Notes under the pieces: generated by a model
Told to the model about the DNA's origin: nothing
Databases searched by the model: none
The model's input: the letters and a program-made list of their open reading frames with translations, nothing else
Assembly (NCBI GenBank): GCA_037441725.1
Contig: JBBIRT010000024.1
Coordinates: 1-28,659 of the forward strand
Length of the DNA: 28,659 nt
Direction: 5' to 3'
Source of the DNA: JBBIRT01 sp037441725
GTDB taxonomy: Bacteria; Desulfobacterota; BSN033; UBA1163
Shown: positions 14,902 through 22,729 of the stretch, one piece after another
Numbering within the stretch: the first letter of the stretch is position 1
Layout of the letters: each line of letters begins with the position of its first letter
Made by a program: the position numbers and the translations under genes

Positions 14902-14906
14902 ATAAA
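14902..14906. repeat. Right target-site duplication ATAAA
   Basis: Matches the pentamer at 14676-14680 exactly and directly follows the right inverted repeat. Confidence 0.6.
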
Positions 14907-14924
14907 GGGTTGGCCACTGACTTC

Positions 14925-15653
14925 TTAAATCTTGTTTGCTCCTGTCTGGGCAACCAATTGGTTGGCACGAAGCAAAGATTCAAATGTTCCTGCATCTGTC
15001 CACCACCCCTCCAGGATATCCCAAGTCATCAGACCCCTTTCAATATACCTGTTATTGACATCTGTAATCTCCAGTTCTCCTCGTTCTGAAGGCTTGAGAG
15101 TCTTAATGATATTAAAAACCTCTTGATCATAAAGATAAATACCGGTTACGGCATATTGGGATTTGGGAAACTTTGGCTTTTCCTCAATCTTGATGATCCG
15201 ATCTCCATTCAATTCTGGAACACCAAATCGCTGGGGGTCTGGAACCTCTTTCAAAAGGATCTTTGCCCCTTCCCTCTGCTTTGCGAAATTCTCAACGGCT
15301 TTTCGAATGTTCTTCTCAATGATGTTATCTCCCAATACCACACAGATTTTTTCCCCAGATGCAAAGAATTCGGCTAACTTAAGAGCCTCTGCAATCCCCC
15401 CTTCCCCTTCCTGGTAGGTATAATTGATATGCCTGAGACCAAACTCCTTTCCATTCCCTAATAACTTTAAGAAATCTCCGGCATTGTTTCCCCCTGTGAC
15501 GATCAAAATATCATCAATGCCAGCATTGATCAGGGTCTGGATGGGGTAATAAATCATCGGCTTATCATAAATAGGAAGCAGATGTTTATTGGTCACTTTG
15601 GTCAGGGGATGGAGCCGAGTCCCCAACCCTCCTGCTAAAATCACTCCTTTCAT
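14925..15653 (-). CDS. rfbA: Glucose-1-phosphate thymidylyltransferase (short form)
   Basis: RfbA (RmlA) couples dTTP and glucose-1-phosphate to dTDP-glucose, the first step to dTDP-rhamnose. The signature GGLGTRLHPLTK is followed by NKHLLPIYDKPMIYYPI (sugar-phosphate and Lys contacts), VVLGDNI (metal Asp), EKPKFPKSQYAVTGIYLYD and WWTDAGTFESL. The protein has 242 residues, about 50 fewer than the classical 290-residue RmlA, and lacks the C-terminal helices that form the allosteric site in those enzymes. The end is natural-looking (ANQLVAQTGANKI), and the nearby MITE starts beyond the stop, so truncation by insertion is unlikely. The start has AGGGATAGG just upstream, 23 nt after lptD. Confidence 0.9.
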   Translation of the reverse strand: MKGVILAGGLGTRLHPLTKVTNKHLLPIYDKPMIYYPIQTLINAGIDDILIVTGGNNAGDFLKLLGNGKEFGLRHINYTYQEGEGGIAEALKLAEFFASGEKICVVLGDNIIEKNIRKAVENFAKQREGAKILLKEVPDPQRFGVPELNGDRIIKIEEKPKFPKSQYAVTGIYLYDQEVFNIIKTLKPSERGELEITDVNNRYIERGLMTWDILEGWWTDAGTFESLLRANQLVAQTGANKI

Positions 15654-15676
15654 CCTATCCCTCCTAATCCCTAAAT

Positions 15677-17845
15677 CTACAGACTCATAAAATAAGGCCT
15701 GTGTCCTACGGAGCCAATATTTAAAAGGTTAAAGTAAAAATGAAACTTTCTTTCCTTCCCTTGAATCCTATCCGGGGATCGGTTGATATCTTCAAAAACA
15801 AACCCTGCTGACCAACATTGGGCCTGGTACTCTGCCCCATAGATCCCTGCAATCCTTATACCTTCTAATAGATTATATCGAAAGGAACTGTAAAGGTATA
15901 GGGGTGAGATGGTCCTTATCCGAGCATCGAGGTTGATGGTTTTGACATCCCCTCGGGTGTTTCGGTACTGAATCTGAATGGCATCGTTTCTCTGATCCTT
16001 TGCCTTGACGGAAAGATTGAACCGGTCAAAACTCCAACGATGAGGGTTGAATTCAGCCTCCCCATGAAAAGAAACATAGGAGTTGAATCTCCACCAGAGC
16101 TCTCCCTGGATATTTGAAAGGGAATGTTTCTCTCCTTTTCGATCCACAAAAGGATCACCAAGACTATAACTCTGGAAGATCCTGAGCCTACCATATTCTT
16201 GAGGTCCGGTGGCCCTTCCCTCTTTCTCAACCTTTCCTACAAGGGATTGGGTAAATCCATAAGTAATTTGATTGGAATAAGGGATTCGATCGACCTCATC
16301 AAACGTAGGAATTTCATCCTGATCGACTCGAGGACTGTAAGAGTATTCAAGGGTGGGTTCAATCAGGTGCATCCATTTGGAGCCTTCGTAAATCTTAGAA
16401 AGCCTTGAAATCAAGGTCCCATGATAGATTCGAATGAACTCCATGGACATCTTCAGGCCTGTCTCAAGGGTCTCTCTCGATTCCCATCCTTGATAGGTGC
16501 GGGTGGGATCCTCATAAGATTGATATAGGGTCTCCCTAAGACCGATATTCGGCTCAACCTTTAAAACATTGAAAAGCCTTAAAGGGTAAAAGAATTTAGG
16601 GAAGAGATCTCCCCGATGTGCTCCTACTCCTCTCTCCCTCCAGAAGTGAGTATAGGAGGTATTTATTTCATAATAGATTGGGGACTTCAAAAGGGATTGA
16701 GGATGGGCGTAAAAACTGATTTGAGGAATTTTCTGGATCGTCTCATCGTTACTTGGTCTGGTCAAGTCATCAAAAACCTCAAGGTCCACCAAGAAGCTGA
16801 ATTGCTCCCAATCCTTCCCTCCAAAAAGAGTGGATCTCAACTGCCTCAAACTCCTTGAGTCAATCTTCACCCGATCTGGAAGGTCTTCATCAAAATCACG
16901 AAGGTATTGACGATCACTAATTCGATTAATATCTCCTTTTAGATAGAAATCGTCAGGAAGCCCCTGTTGATGTTCGATGAAAAAGGCATATCGGTTCCTA
17001 TGGATCTCCTGGTCATCAATGAAATAGAGATGGGTCTCTCCCTTGGTCTCCTGGGTTAAGGCATAACGGAACTCCAAGCCCTCCTTAAACCCCCTCTCTC
17101 CTAACCAATCTAAATAGAATGTCGTATCCATATTCTTGGCAAAGGCCCAATAGAAACCATTCTTCAACTCAGGGCCGTATTTACTCGAATACCCTGCCTT
17201 GGGAATGAGAAAACCGCTCTGTCTCTCCTGTCTTACAGGAAAAGCACCCCATGGGAAATAGAGGACTGGAATCTCTTCGATGTAAAAGATAGGCCCTTTG
17301 GCAATAGCCCAACCTCCTAAAGCCATCTCTTTGACTTCTAACTCCTTCACGGTGAATTTCCAGGGGGGTCGTTTGGCATCGCAGGTTGTCAACGATCCTG
17401 CTTTGATCCGATAGTGATTCTCTCCCAACTTCTCAGCTTCTCGGCCTGTAATATGGAAATTCTGATCTTTTAAAAAGAGTTTCCCTTGATAAATCCTTCC
17501 CAAACGGGTCTCCACATTTACTTCCAGCCGTTCGCATTCAACGACATCCTCCCCTTCCCTCAGAACAATGTTTCCCCATGCCACCAATGCCTTGGTGTTC
17601 ATGTTCAATTGGACATGATCTGCCTGTAAAGACAGCTCACCCCGCCTGACCTCCACCCTTCCATGGGCTTCATACATTTGAGTATCCCGGTCATAGATAA
17701 GCTCGTCCGCTTCTATCTCTACAGGTCCTTCTTCCTTCATCTCCTTTATCACACTCTCTTCATCCACCTTTGCCAGGGCAGGGAAAAAGTTGGTGAAGGC
17801 GAAAAGAAAAATCAGGAAAGTCAATAAGAGCCTATAGGATTTCAT
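15677..17845 (-). CDS. lptD: LPS-assembly outer-membrane protein LptD (OstA)
   Basis: LptD is the outer-membrane beta-barrel that receives LPS from the periplasmic bridge and inserts it in the outer leaflet. The 722-residue protein has a signal peptide (SYRLLLTFLIFLFAFTNFFP, cleaved near ALA-K26). The OstA/LptA-like jellyroll comes next (VEIEADELIYDRDTQMYEAHG), then the LptD core and barrel, with aromatic-ended beta-strands to the C-terminus. Three cysteines are seen (104, 155 in SLTTCDAKRPPW, and 677 in YQAQCWSAGF) against four in E. coli LptD; Cys155 and Cys677 could form the single interdomain disulfide. The start overlaps the folC stop by 4 bp (ATGA). No LptE gene is evident here. Confidence 0.9.
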   Translation of the reverse strand: MKSYRLLLTFLIFLFAFTNFFPALAKVDEESVIKEMKEEGPVEIEADELIYDRDTQMYEAHGRVEVRRGELSLQADHVQLNMNTKALVAWGNIVLREGEDVVECERLEVNVETRLGRIYQGKLFLKDQNFHITGREAEKLGENHYRIKAGSLTTCDAKRPPWKFTVKELEVKEMALGGWAIAKGPIFYIEEIPVLYFPWGAFPVRQERQSGFLIPKAGYSSKYGPELKNGFYWAFAKNMDTTFYLDWLGERGFKEGLEFRYALTQETKGETHLYFIDDQEIHRNRYAFFIEHQQGLPDDFYLKGDINRISDRQYLRDFDEDLPDRVKIDSRSLRQLRSTLFGGKDWEQFSFLVDLEVFDDLTRPSNDETIQKIPQISFYAHPQSLLKSPIYYEINTSYTHFWRERGVGAHRGDLFPKFFYPLRLFNVLKVEPNIGLRETLYQSYEDPTRTYQGWESRETLETGLKMSMEFIRIYHGTLISRLSKIYEGSKWMHLIEPTLEYSYSPRVDQDEIPTFDEVDRIPYSNQITYGFTQSLVGKVEKEGRATGPQEYGRLRIFQSYSLGDPFVDRKGEKHSLSNIQGELWWRFNSYVSFHGEAEFNPHRWSFDRFNLSVKAKDQRNDAIQIQYRNTRGDVKTINLDARIRTISPLYLYSSFRYNLLEGIRIAGIYGAEYQAQCWSAGFVFEDINRSPDRIQGKERKFHFYFNLLNIGSVGHRPYFMSL

Positions 17846-19137
17846 GATCCCCTCTTGGGATGGAAATAGGCTCTTGCTTCTCCAACGGTATAGAGGGACC
17901 CAGTAATGCAGAACAGGTCTTCTGCATTTGTCAGGGAGAGACCTTTCTCAATTGCTTCATTAAAATTTTCGATAATCTCGGCTCTCTTTCCTCTTCGACC
18001 TAAGGCTTTCTTAAGGAGTTTGGGGGAGGCGGCCCGATCGATTGAAGGACGGGTCAGGATCATATGATCAGCCAATGGGGCAAGCAGATGGAGCATGGAG
18101 GGAATGTCTTTATCCTTCATGATCCCGACGAGAAGAATGAGGTGTCGATATTGAAATTCCCTTTCCAATGATTCTTTAAGGACAAAGGCCCCTGCCGGAT
18201 TGTGAGCCCCATCAAGAATCACCCTGGGAGAAGAAGAAACCATCTCGAGTCGACCTGGCCAGTCCACCTTTCTCAAACCTTCGACCATGGCCTCGGTGGA
18301 AACCCTGTATCCTAAGTCATCTAAAACCTCTATCACTCCCAATGCCGTGGTGGCATTGACAATTTGATGCCCCCCCCTGAGATTAAGATGAATTCCCCAA
18401 AGCTTTCGATTAAGGCCTTCAAAATGGAAATCTCCGTCTTCAGCCCGGGTATAACGAAATTCCCTTCCTACCTGATAGAAAGGGGAGCCCTTTTCTTGAC
18501 AGATCTCTGAAAAGAGACGAAGGACTTGAGGTTGGGTGGCCGCAGTGATCAACGGCCTTCCTCTCTTAATAATGCCTGCCTTCTCTCTGGCAATCTTCAA
18601 AATCGTGTTGCCCAAATATTCCTCATGATCCTTATCAATATTGGTAATCACTGAGATTAAAGGATCCACAACATTGGTCGAATCGAGTCTTCCCCCTAAC
18701 CCAACCTCTAAAACCACTAAATCCACCAACTTCTCCTTGAAATAGTGGAAGGCCATTGCAGTGGTAAAATCAAAAAAGGTAAAAGGAGAAGTCATCCCTG
18801 AAGCTTCAATTTCCCTTCTCATCCATCCTGCTAAGGCAGCGACTTCCTCTTCCTCGATCTCTTTACCATTCACCTTAATCCGTTCAGAGAAACGGACGAG
18901 ATGGGGGGAGGTGTAAAGACCCACCCGATAGCCTTCCTCCTGGAGGATGGAATTGATCATCGCCGCTGTTGATCCCTTCCCATTGGTTCCCGCAATGTGG
19001 ATCGCCTGAATCTCCTTGTGGGGGTCTCCAATGGCCCGAAGAATCCTCTCCATCTGGGTTAAACCAAAGATCATTCAAAATTTCTCGAGGGAGTATAAAT
19101 AATTCAGATATTGTTGATAAGCATTTAAGTTCATCAT
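17842..19137 (-). pseudogene. folC: Folylpolyglutamate/dihydrofolate synthase with an in-frame TGA near the N-terminus
   Basis: FolC adds glutamate to folates (and makes dihydrofolate from dihydropteroate). The P-loop HIAGTNGKGSTAAMINSIL, YTSPHLVRFSERI, LEVGLGGRLDSTN, TNIDKDHEEYLG and VILDGAHNPAGAF show a complete enzyme. The frame from 19074 (ATG) lacks the usual N-terminus, which is found just upstream in the same frame: ATG at 19137 or 19134 encodes MNLNAYQQYLNYLYSLEKF, then TGA (19077-19075), then the ATG at 19074. Homologues have F-G at this spot (LKFGVKPGL in B. subtilis), so the TGA replaces a Gly codon, probably GGA. Either a sequence error, a real nonsense mutation with restart at the next ATG, or recoding. 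The start at 19137 lies 7 nt after the accD stop with AAAGGTAG upstream. Most of the enzyme (410 residues) is intact. Confidence 0.82.
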
Positions 19138-19144
19138 TCTACCT

Positions 19145-19983
19145 TTAATCTTCTATCCTGAGCATCTCCAAGAGGGAAGCGAGGACATGCCTGAGGTCTT
19201 TTCGTTCAACGACCAGATCCACCATTCCATGTTCGAGAAGATATTCAGCTCGTTGGAACCCTTCAGGGAGTTCGGTACGGATAGTCTCTTTGATCACGAT
19301 CGGTCCAGCAAATCCGATCATCGCTTTAGGTTCAGCAATAATGACATCCCCTAACATCCCCATGCTTGCTGAAACTCCGCCGGTGGTGGGATCAGTCAGT
19401 ACGGAGATATAAGGAAGTCTTGCCTCATGAAGTTTGGCCAGGGCAGCACTGGTTTTTGCCATCTGCATCAAGGAGAGGATCCCCTCTTGCATCCTTGCTC
19501 CTCCTGAAGCGCAAAAGATCACCACCCCAATCCTTTTCTCAATGGCCCTTTCGATCAGACGGGTGATCTTCTCTCCCACCACCGAACCGAGACTTCCTCC
19601 CATAAAGCTGAACTCGAAAATTCCGATCATGGCAGGTTGGCCTTCAATTCTCCCCTCCCCACAGATAATGGCATCCTTAAACCCTGTCTTCTCCTGTGAT
19701 TCTTTAAGTCGGTGAGAATATCGCTTTGAATCCCTAAATTCTAATGGGTCCATAGGGGTAAGATGGGCATCGTATTCAATAAAGGTATTGGGATCGACCA
19801 CACATTCGATCCTCTTTCTGGCAGGAATCTGAAAATGGTANNNNNNNNNNNNNNNNNGACCTTCCGATAAATGATCTCATTACAGGAGTTACACTTCACC
19901 CAAAGCTGATCAAAAGGTTTCAGATCATCCCGTCTCTCCTTTTCTCCCTTCTCCTCTTCACCCTTCTTAAACCAAGACATCAT
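19145..19983 (-). CDS. accD: Acetyl-CoA carboxylase carboxyltransferase beta subunit, interrupted by an assembly gap
   Basis: AccD with AccA transfers CO2 from carboxybiotin to acetyl-CoA, giving malonyl-CoA. The N-terminal piece (19983 to 19858) has WVKCNSCNEIIYRKV, the first Cys pair of the zinc ribbon. After a 17-base N run the frame resumes as YHFQIPARKRIECVVDP and includes SFMGGSLGSVVGEKI, FCASGGARMQEG and LTDPTTGGVSASMG, all typical AccD. Homologues have about 11 residues with the second Cys pair between RKV and YHF, so about 33 nt are missing. That also explains why 17 N breaks the frame. The full protein would be about 284 residues, the family length. It heads the minus-strand run and is preceded by a candidate promoter. 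Confidence 0.92.
19841..19857. other. Assembly gap (17 N) inside accD
   Basis: The run replaces the second zinc-ligand Cys pair of AccD. An in-frame join needs a multiple of three, and family comparison suggests about 33 bases, so the gap is under-sized. Confidence 0.95.
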
Positions 19984-20007
19984 TGAAACTTACCCCTTAT
20001 GTTTGAG

Positions 20008-20040
20008 ATTATAACTAACAAAATCAGGGCCAGATGTCAA
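20008..20040 (-). promoter_or_regulatory. Candidate promoter for the accD-folC-lptD operon
   Basis: On the minus strand, TTGACA (20040-20035) and TATAAT (20013-20008) are both perfect consensus hexamers. They lie 21 bp apart, longer than the ideal 17; TAGTTA at 17 bp is a poorer alternative. The position, about 25 bp before the accD ATG, fits a short leader. Confidence 0.5.
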
Positions 20041-20107
20041 TTCATGTCCCCTTGGAATCACCCTTTATTTGGCATTGAACATCCTTCTCCCTCATGCTAC
20101 TTTAAGG

Positions 20108-21391
20108 ATGGGGAGAGAAGTGAAAGCTCATATTGAATCCTTAGCCTTTAAAGGATATGGGTTAGCTCGGATTGATGGGAAAGTGGTTTTTGTCCCATAC
20201 TCTGTGACTGGAGATGAGGGAGAGATTGAGTTGGTCGAGGAGAGGAAGAGATATTCGATGGGAAGATTGACCCAAATGGTCAAGTCCTCTCCCTGGAGGG
20301 ATAATCCCCGGTGTCCGTACTTCGGGAGGTGTGGAGGTTGCCAATGGCAACATATCAGGGATTCGATCCAAATGGACCTCAAGAAAGAGATTTTAGTAGA
20401 CCTATTGAGAAGATTAGGGAAATTGAAGGAGCCTCCTCCGATCGTCACCTTACCTCCCTCCCAATTTTATGGCTACCGAACAAGGATCCAATTGAAGGTG
20501 AGAGGGAAATCCATCGGTTATTTTAGAGAGAGGTCCCATCAAGTGGTGGACATCCATGAATGCCCCATTGCCCATCCTTTAATCAATCAGATGCTTTGTT
20601 TGATCAGAGAAAAATTTCCTTCCCTATCACAGGTGAAAGAGATAGAAATAAATCTTTCCCCTGATGAGGGAAAGGGAATTCTCCTCCTTCGCCTATCCTC
20701 TCCCCGTTCAATCGTAGAAAGGGGGTGGGAGGAATTTTTTAAGAACCATCCCATTTTCAAAGGGCTTGCCATCGAAGCCCAAAAAGGAAAGAAATGTTTG
20801 GGCGATCCCTATCTAAACTTTACAATCCCTTTAAATGGAGAAGAGCCAAAGGGAAGACTGAAGTACAGAGCCTCCTTAGGAAGCTTCTCTCAAATCAATA
20901 TGGAGGGAAACCAGAAATTGATCGAGACCGTCCTTCAATTTTCAGAATTAAATGCAGAGGCCTATGTTCTTGACCTCTATGCTGGAATTGGAAACTTCAC
21001 TCTCCCTTTAGCCATGAAGGCCAAAGAGGTCTTTGGAATCGAAGAGAATCAGCAAGCCGTTGAAGACGCCTATTTCAATAGAGAAATGAACGGAATTAAG
21101 AATTGTAACTTCATTCGAGGCAGGGTAGAAGAAGGATTGAGGGATTGGAAAAGGGAAAGGGTTGATCTCATTGTCCTTGACCCCCCCAGGGCAGGCAGCA
21201 AGAGGATTCTGGCGCAAATGGTTAGATTAAAGCCCAAGAAGATAATCTATGTCTCCTGTGAACCTACCACCTTTTCCCGAGATATTGCCCTTTTATCTGA
21301 GAAGGGATACCATCTCAATAAGATCCATCTTATTGAGATGTTCCCACAAACCTACCATATGGAAGTTATCGGATTGCTCCAGTCGAATTAG
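20108..21391 (+). CDS. rlmD: 23S rRNA (uracil-5-)-methyltransferase RlmD/RumA family
   Basis: This is a SAM-dependent m5U methyltransferase of the TrmA/RlmD/RlmC family. An N-terminal TRAM domain (IESLAFKGYGLARIDGKVVFVP) is followed by the [4Fe-4S] cysteines (CPYFGRCGGCQW, then CPIAHP), the SAM site VLDLYAGIGNFTLPLA, LDPPRAG and the catalytic Cys in YVSCEPTTFSRD. With TRAM and Fe-S both present, RlmD (U1939) or the double-specific RlmCD is likely. Start: a TTG-initiated frame from 20069 adds 13 residues of poor character; the ATG at 20108 gives the expected N-terminus, although AAGG is very close to it. A GTG at 20120 behind GGGGAG is an alternative. It is divergent from accD and convergent with hisG. 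Confidence 0.9.
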   Translation: MGREVKAHIESLAFKGYGLARIDGKVVFVPYSVTGDEGEIELVEERKRYSMGRLTQMVKSSPWRDNPRCPYFGRCGGCQWQHIRDSIQMDLKKEILVDLLRRLGKLKEPPPIVTLPPSQFYGYRTRIQLKVRGKSIGYFRERSHQVVDIHECPIAHPLINQMLCLIREKFPSLSQVKEIEINLSPDEGKGILLLRLSSPRSIVERGWEEFFKNHPIFKGLAIEAQKGKKCLGDPYLNFTIPLNGEEPKGRLKYRASLGSFSQINMEGNQKLIETVLQFSELNAEAYVLDLYAGIGNFTLPLAMKAKEVFGIEENQQAVEDAYFNREMNGIKNCNFIRGRVEEGLRDWKRERVDLIVLDPPRAGSKRILAQMVRLKPKKIIYVSCEPTTFSRDIALLSEKGYHLNKIHLIEMFPQTYHMEVIGLLQSN

Positions 21392-21423
21392 ACGATGGCC
21401 CCTTGATCATGTCTCGGTTGGGA

Positions 21424-22296
21424 CTATATCACCTTATTGAGAGGATATTCGATGATCCCCACAGCTCCCCTCTTCTGCAATTGGGGGATAAGCTCTCTTA
21501 CGACCTTCTCAGAAATAATGGTCTCCACAGAGAACCAGTCAGTCTGGAAAAGATTGGCCACGGTTGGGGCAGTAATGCTTGGAAGGATCTCAATTACACT
21601 TTGGAGATCATTGGCTGAGACATTCATCTTCAGCCCCACCATTCCTTCAGCCCTAAGAGCTCCTTGGAGAAGCAAGGAGATCTGCTCTATCTTCTCTCTC
21701 TTCCACGGATCCTGGTAGGATTCCTTATTGGCAATCAGTTGGGTATTGGTTTGGAGAAGTTCTTCTACGATCCTAAGATTATTGGCTCGAAGGGTACTCC
21801 CTGTTTCCGTCACCTCAACAATGGCATCACAAAGCCCTTCAATCACCTTCCCTTCGGTTGCCCCCCATGAGAATTCTACTTTAACCCTGATATTCCGTTC
21901 TGCAAAGTATCTTTTCGTGAAATTGACCAACTCGGTATAAATCTTCTTTCCTTCCAGATCCTTTAATTGATGAATCGGGGAATCCTCGGCAACCACCAAG
22001 ACCCAGCGCGCAGGAGAGGTGCTTGCCTTAGAATAGATTAAATCCTGAACCACGATGACATCTGACCCGTTTTCCAAAACCCAATCCTTTCCTGTTAACC
22101 CCATGTCCAGGGTTCCAATCTCTACAAACTTTGACATTTCCTGAGCCCTGACCAAGGTGCAACGGATCTCATCGTCATCCACGATAGGGAAATAGCTCCG
22201 AGAGCTTACCGTGATCTTCCAGCCTGACTTTTTAAAAAGCTCGATGGTGGCATTTTCCAAACTCCCTTTTGGGATTCCAACCTTCAGTAGATTCAC
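21424..22296 (-). CDS. hisG: ATP phosphoribosyltransferase, long (HisG-L) form
   Basis: HisG catalyses the first step of histidine synthesis (ATP + PRPP) and is feedback-inhibited by histidine. The 290-residue protein has the catalytic domains (VGIPKGSLENATIELFKKSG, MGLTGKDWV, and the PRPP loop DAIVEVTETGSTLRANNL) plus the C-terminal ACT-like regulatory domain (about 210-290), so it is the long form that does not need HisZ. The start is GTG at 22296, overlapping the hisI stop in a GTGA junction. Only hisI accompanies it; other his genes are not in the window. The 3' end is convergent with rlmD, 32 bp apart. Confidence 0.93.
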   Translation of the reverse strand: MNLLKVGIPKGSLENATIELFKKSGWKITVSSRSYFPIVDDDEIRCTLVRAQEMSKFVEIGTLDMGLTGKDWVLENGSDVIVVQDLIYSKASTSPARWVLVVAEDSPIHQLKDLEGKKIYTELVNFTKRYFAERNIRVKVEFSWGATEGKVIEGLCDAIVEVTETGSTLRANNLRIVEELLQTNTQLIANKESYQDPWKREKIEQISLLLQGALRAEGMVGLKMNVSANDLQSVIEILPSITAPTVANLFQTDWFSVETIISEKVVRELIPQLQKRGAVGIIEYPLNKVI

Positions 22297-22673
22297 TTCT
22301 TGTAGACCTCCTCGGGATTAAAGACTTTCTCTCCTGTAATCTTCCACTCTCCCTCTTCTAACTTTCGATGAAAACAGCTTCGGAAACCCGTATGGCAGGC
22401 TGCTCCTCCAATCTGATCAACCTTCATGAGGAGGGTATCTCCATCGCAATCCAGATAAATCTCCCTGATCTCTTGAAAATGTCCTGAGGTCTCTCCCTTT
22501 ATCCAGATTTCTTGGCGAGACCTCGACCAGAAGGTTGCCCTCTTCGTTTCCAGTGTTTTCTCCCACGACTCTCGATTCATATAGCCTAACATGAGGACTT
22601 CGTGGGTCTTAGCATCCTGGATGATGACAGGAATAAGTCCATTTCCTTTATCAAAATCGATCTCAATCACCAT
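22293..22673 (-). CDS. hisI: Phosphoribosyl-AMP cyclohydrolase
   Basis: HisI opens the adenine ring of phosphoribosyl-AMP (third step of histidine synthesis). The 126-residue single-domain protein has LMLGYMNRESWEKTLETK, ATFWSRSRQEIWIKGETSGH, and the metal motifs DCDGDTLL (Asp76, Cys77, Asp78, Asp80) and CHTGFRSCF (Cys93, Cys100). No HisE domain is fused. An AGGAGG sits only 1 nt before the ATG at 22673, so the GTG in the next codon (22670) may be the true start. Coupled to hisG by a 4-bp overlap. A hairpin lies between the DUF72 stop and this gene. Confidence 0.93.
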   Translation of the reverse strand: MVIEIDFDKGNGLIPVIIQDAKTHEVLMLGYMNRESWEKTLETKRATFWSRSRQEIWIKGETSGHFQEIREIYLDCDGDTLLMKVDQIGGAACHTGFRSCFHRKLEEGEWKITGEKVFNPEEVYKK

Positions 22674-22691
22674 TCCTCCTTATAAAGGATT

Positions 22692-22723
22692 GAGGGGTTA
22701 AGGATTCTACCACTTGACCCCTC
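22692..22723. terminator. Inverted repeat between the DUF72 gene and hisI
   Basis: GAGGGGTTAAG (22692-22702) and CTTGACCCCTC (22713-22723) form an 11-bp stem with one non-Watson-Crick position and a 10-nt loop. It follows the DUF72 stop (22730) by 6 bp and precedes the hisI ribosome site. No T-run follows on the minus strand, so it may be a weak terminator, a processing site or an operator. Confidence 0.4.
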
Positions 22724-22729
22724 GCCATC

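Noticed and set aside
19072..19080. UGA read as glycine throughout the genome (as in Gracilibacteria/SR1)
   Set aside because: TGA serves as the stop in many genes here, including the folC/lptD, rfbD/ugd, lpxL/DUF3553-like and hisI/hisG overlaps, so the single TGA in folC is local.
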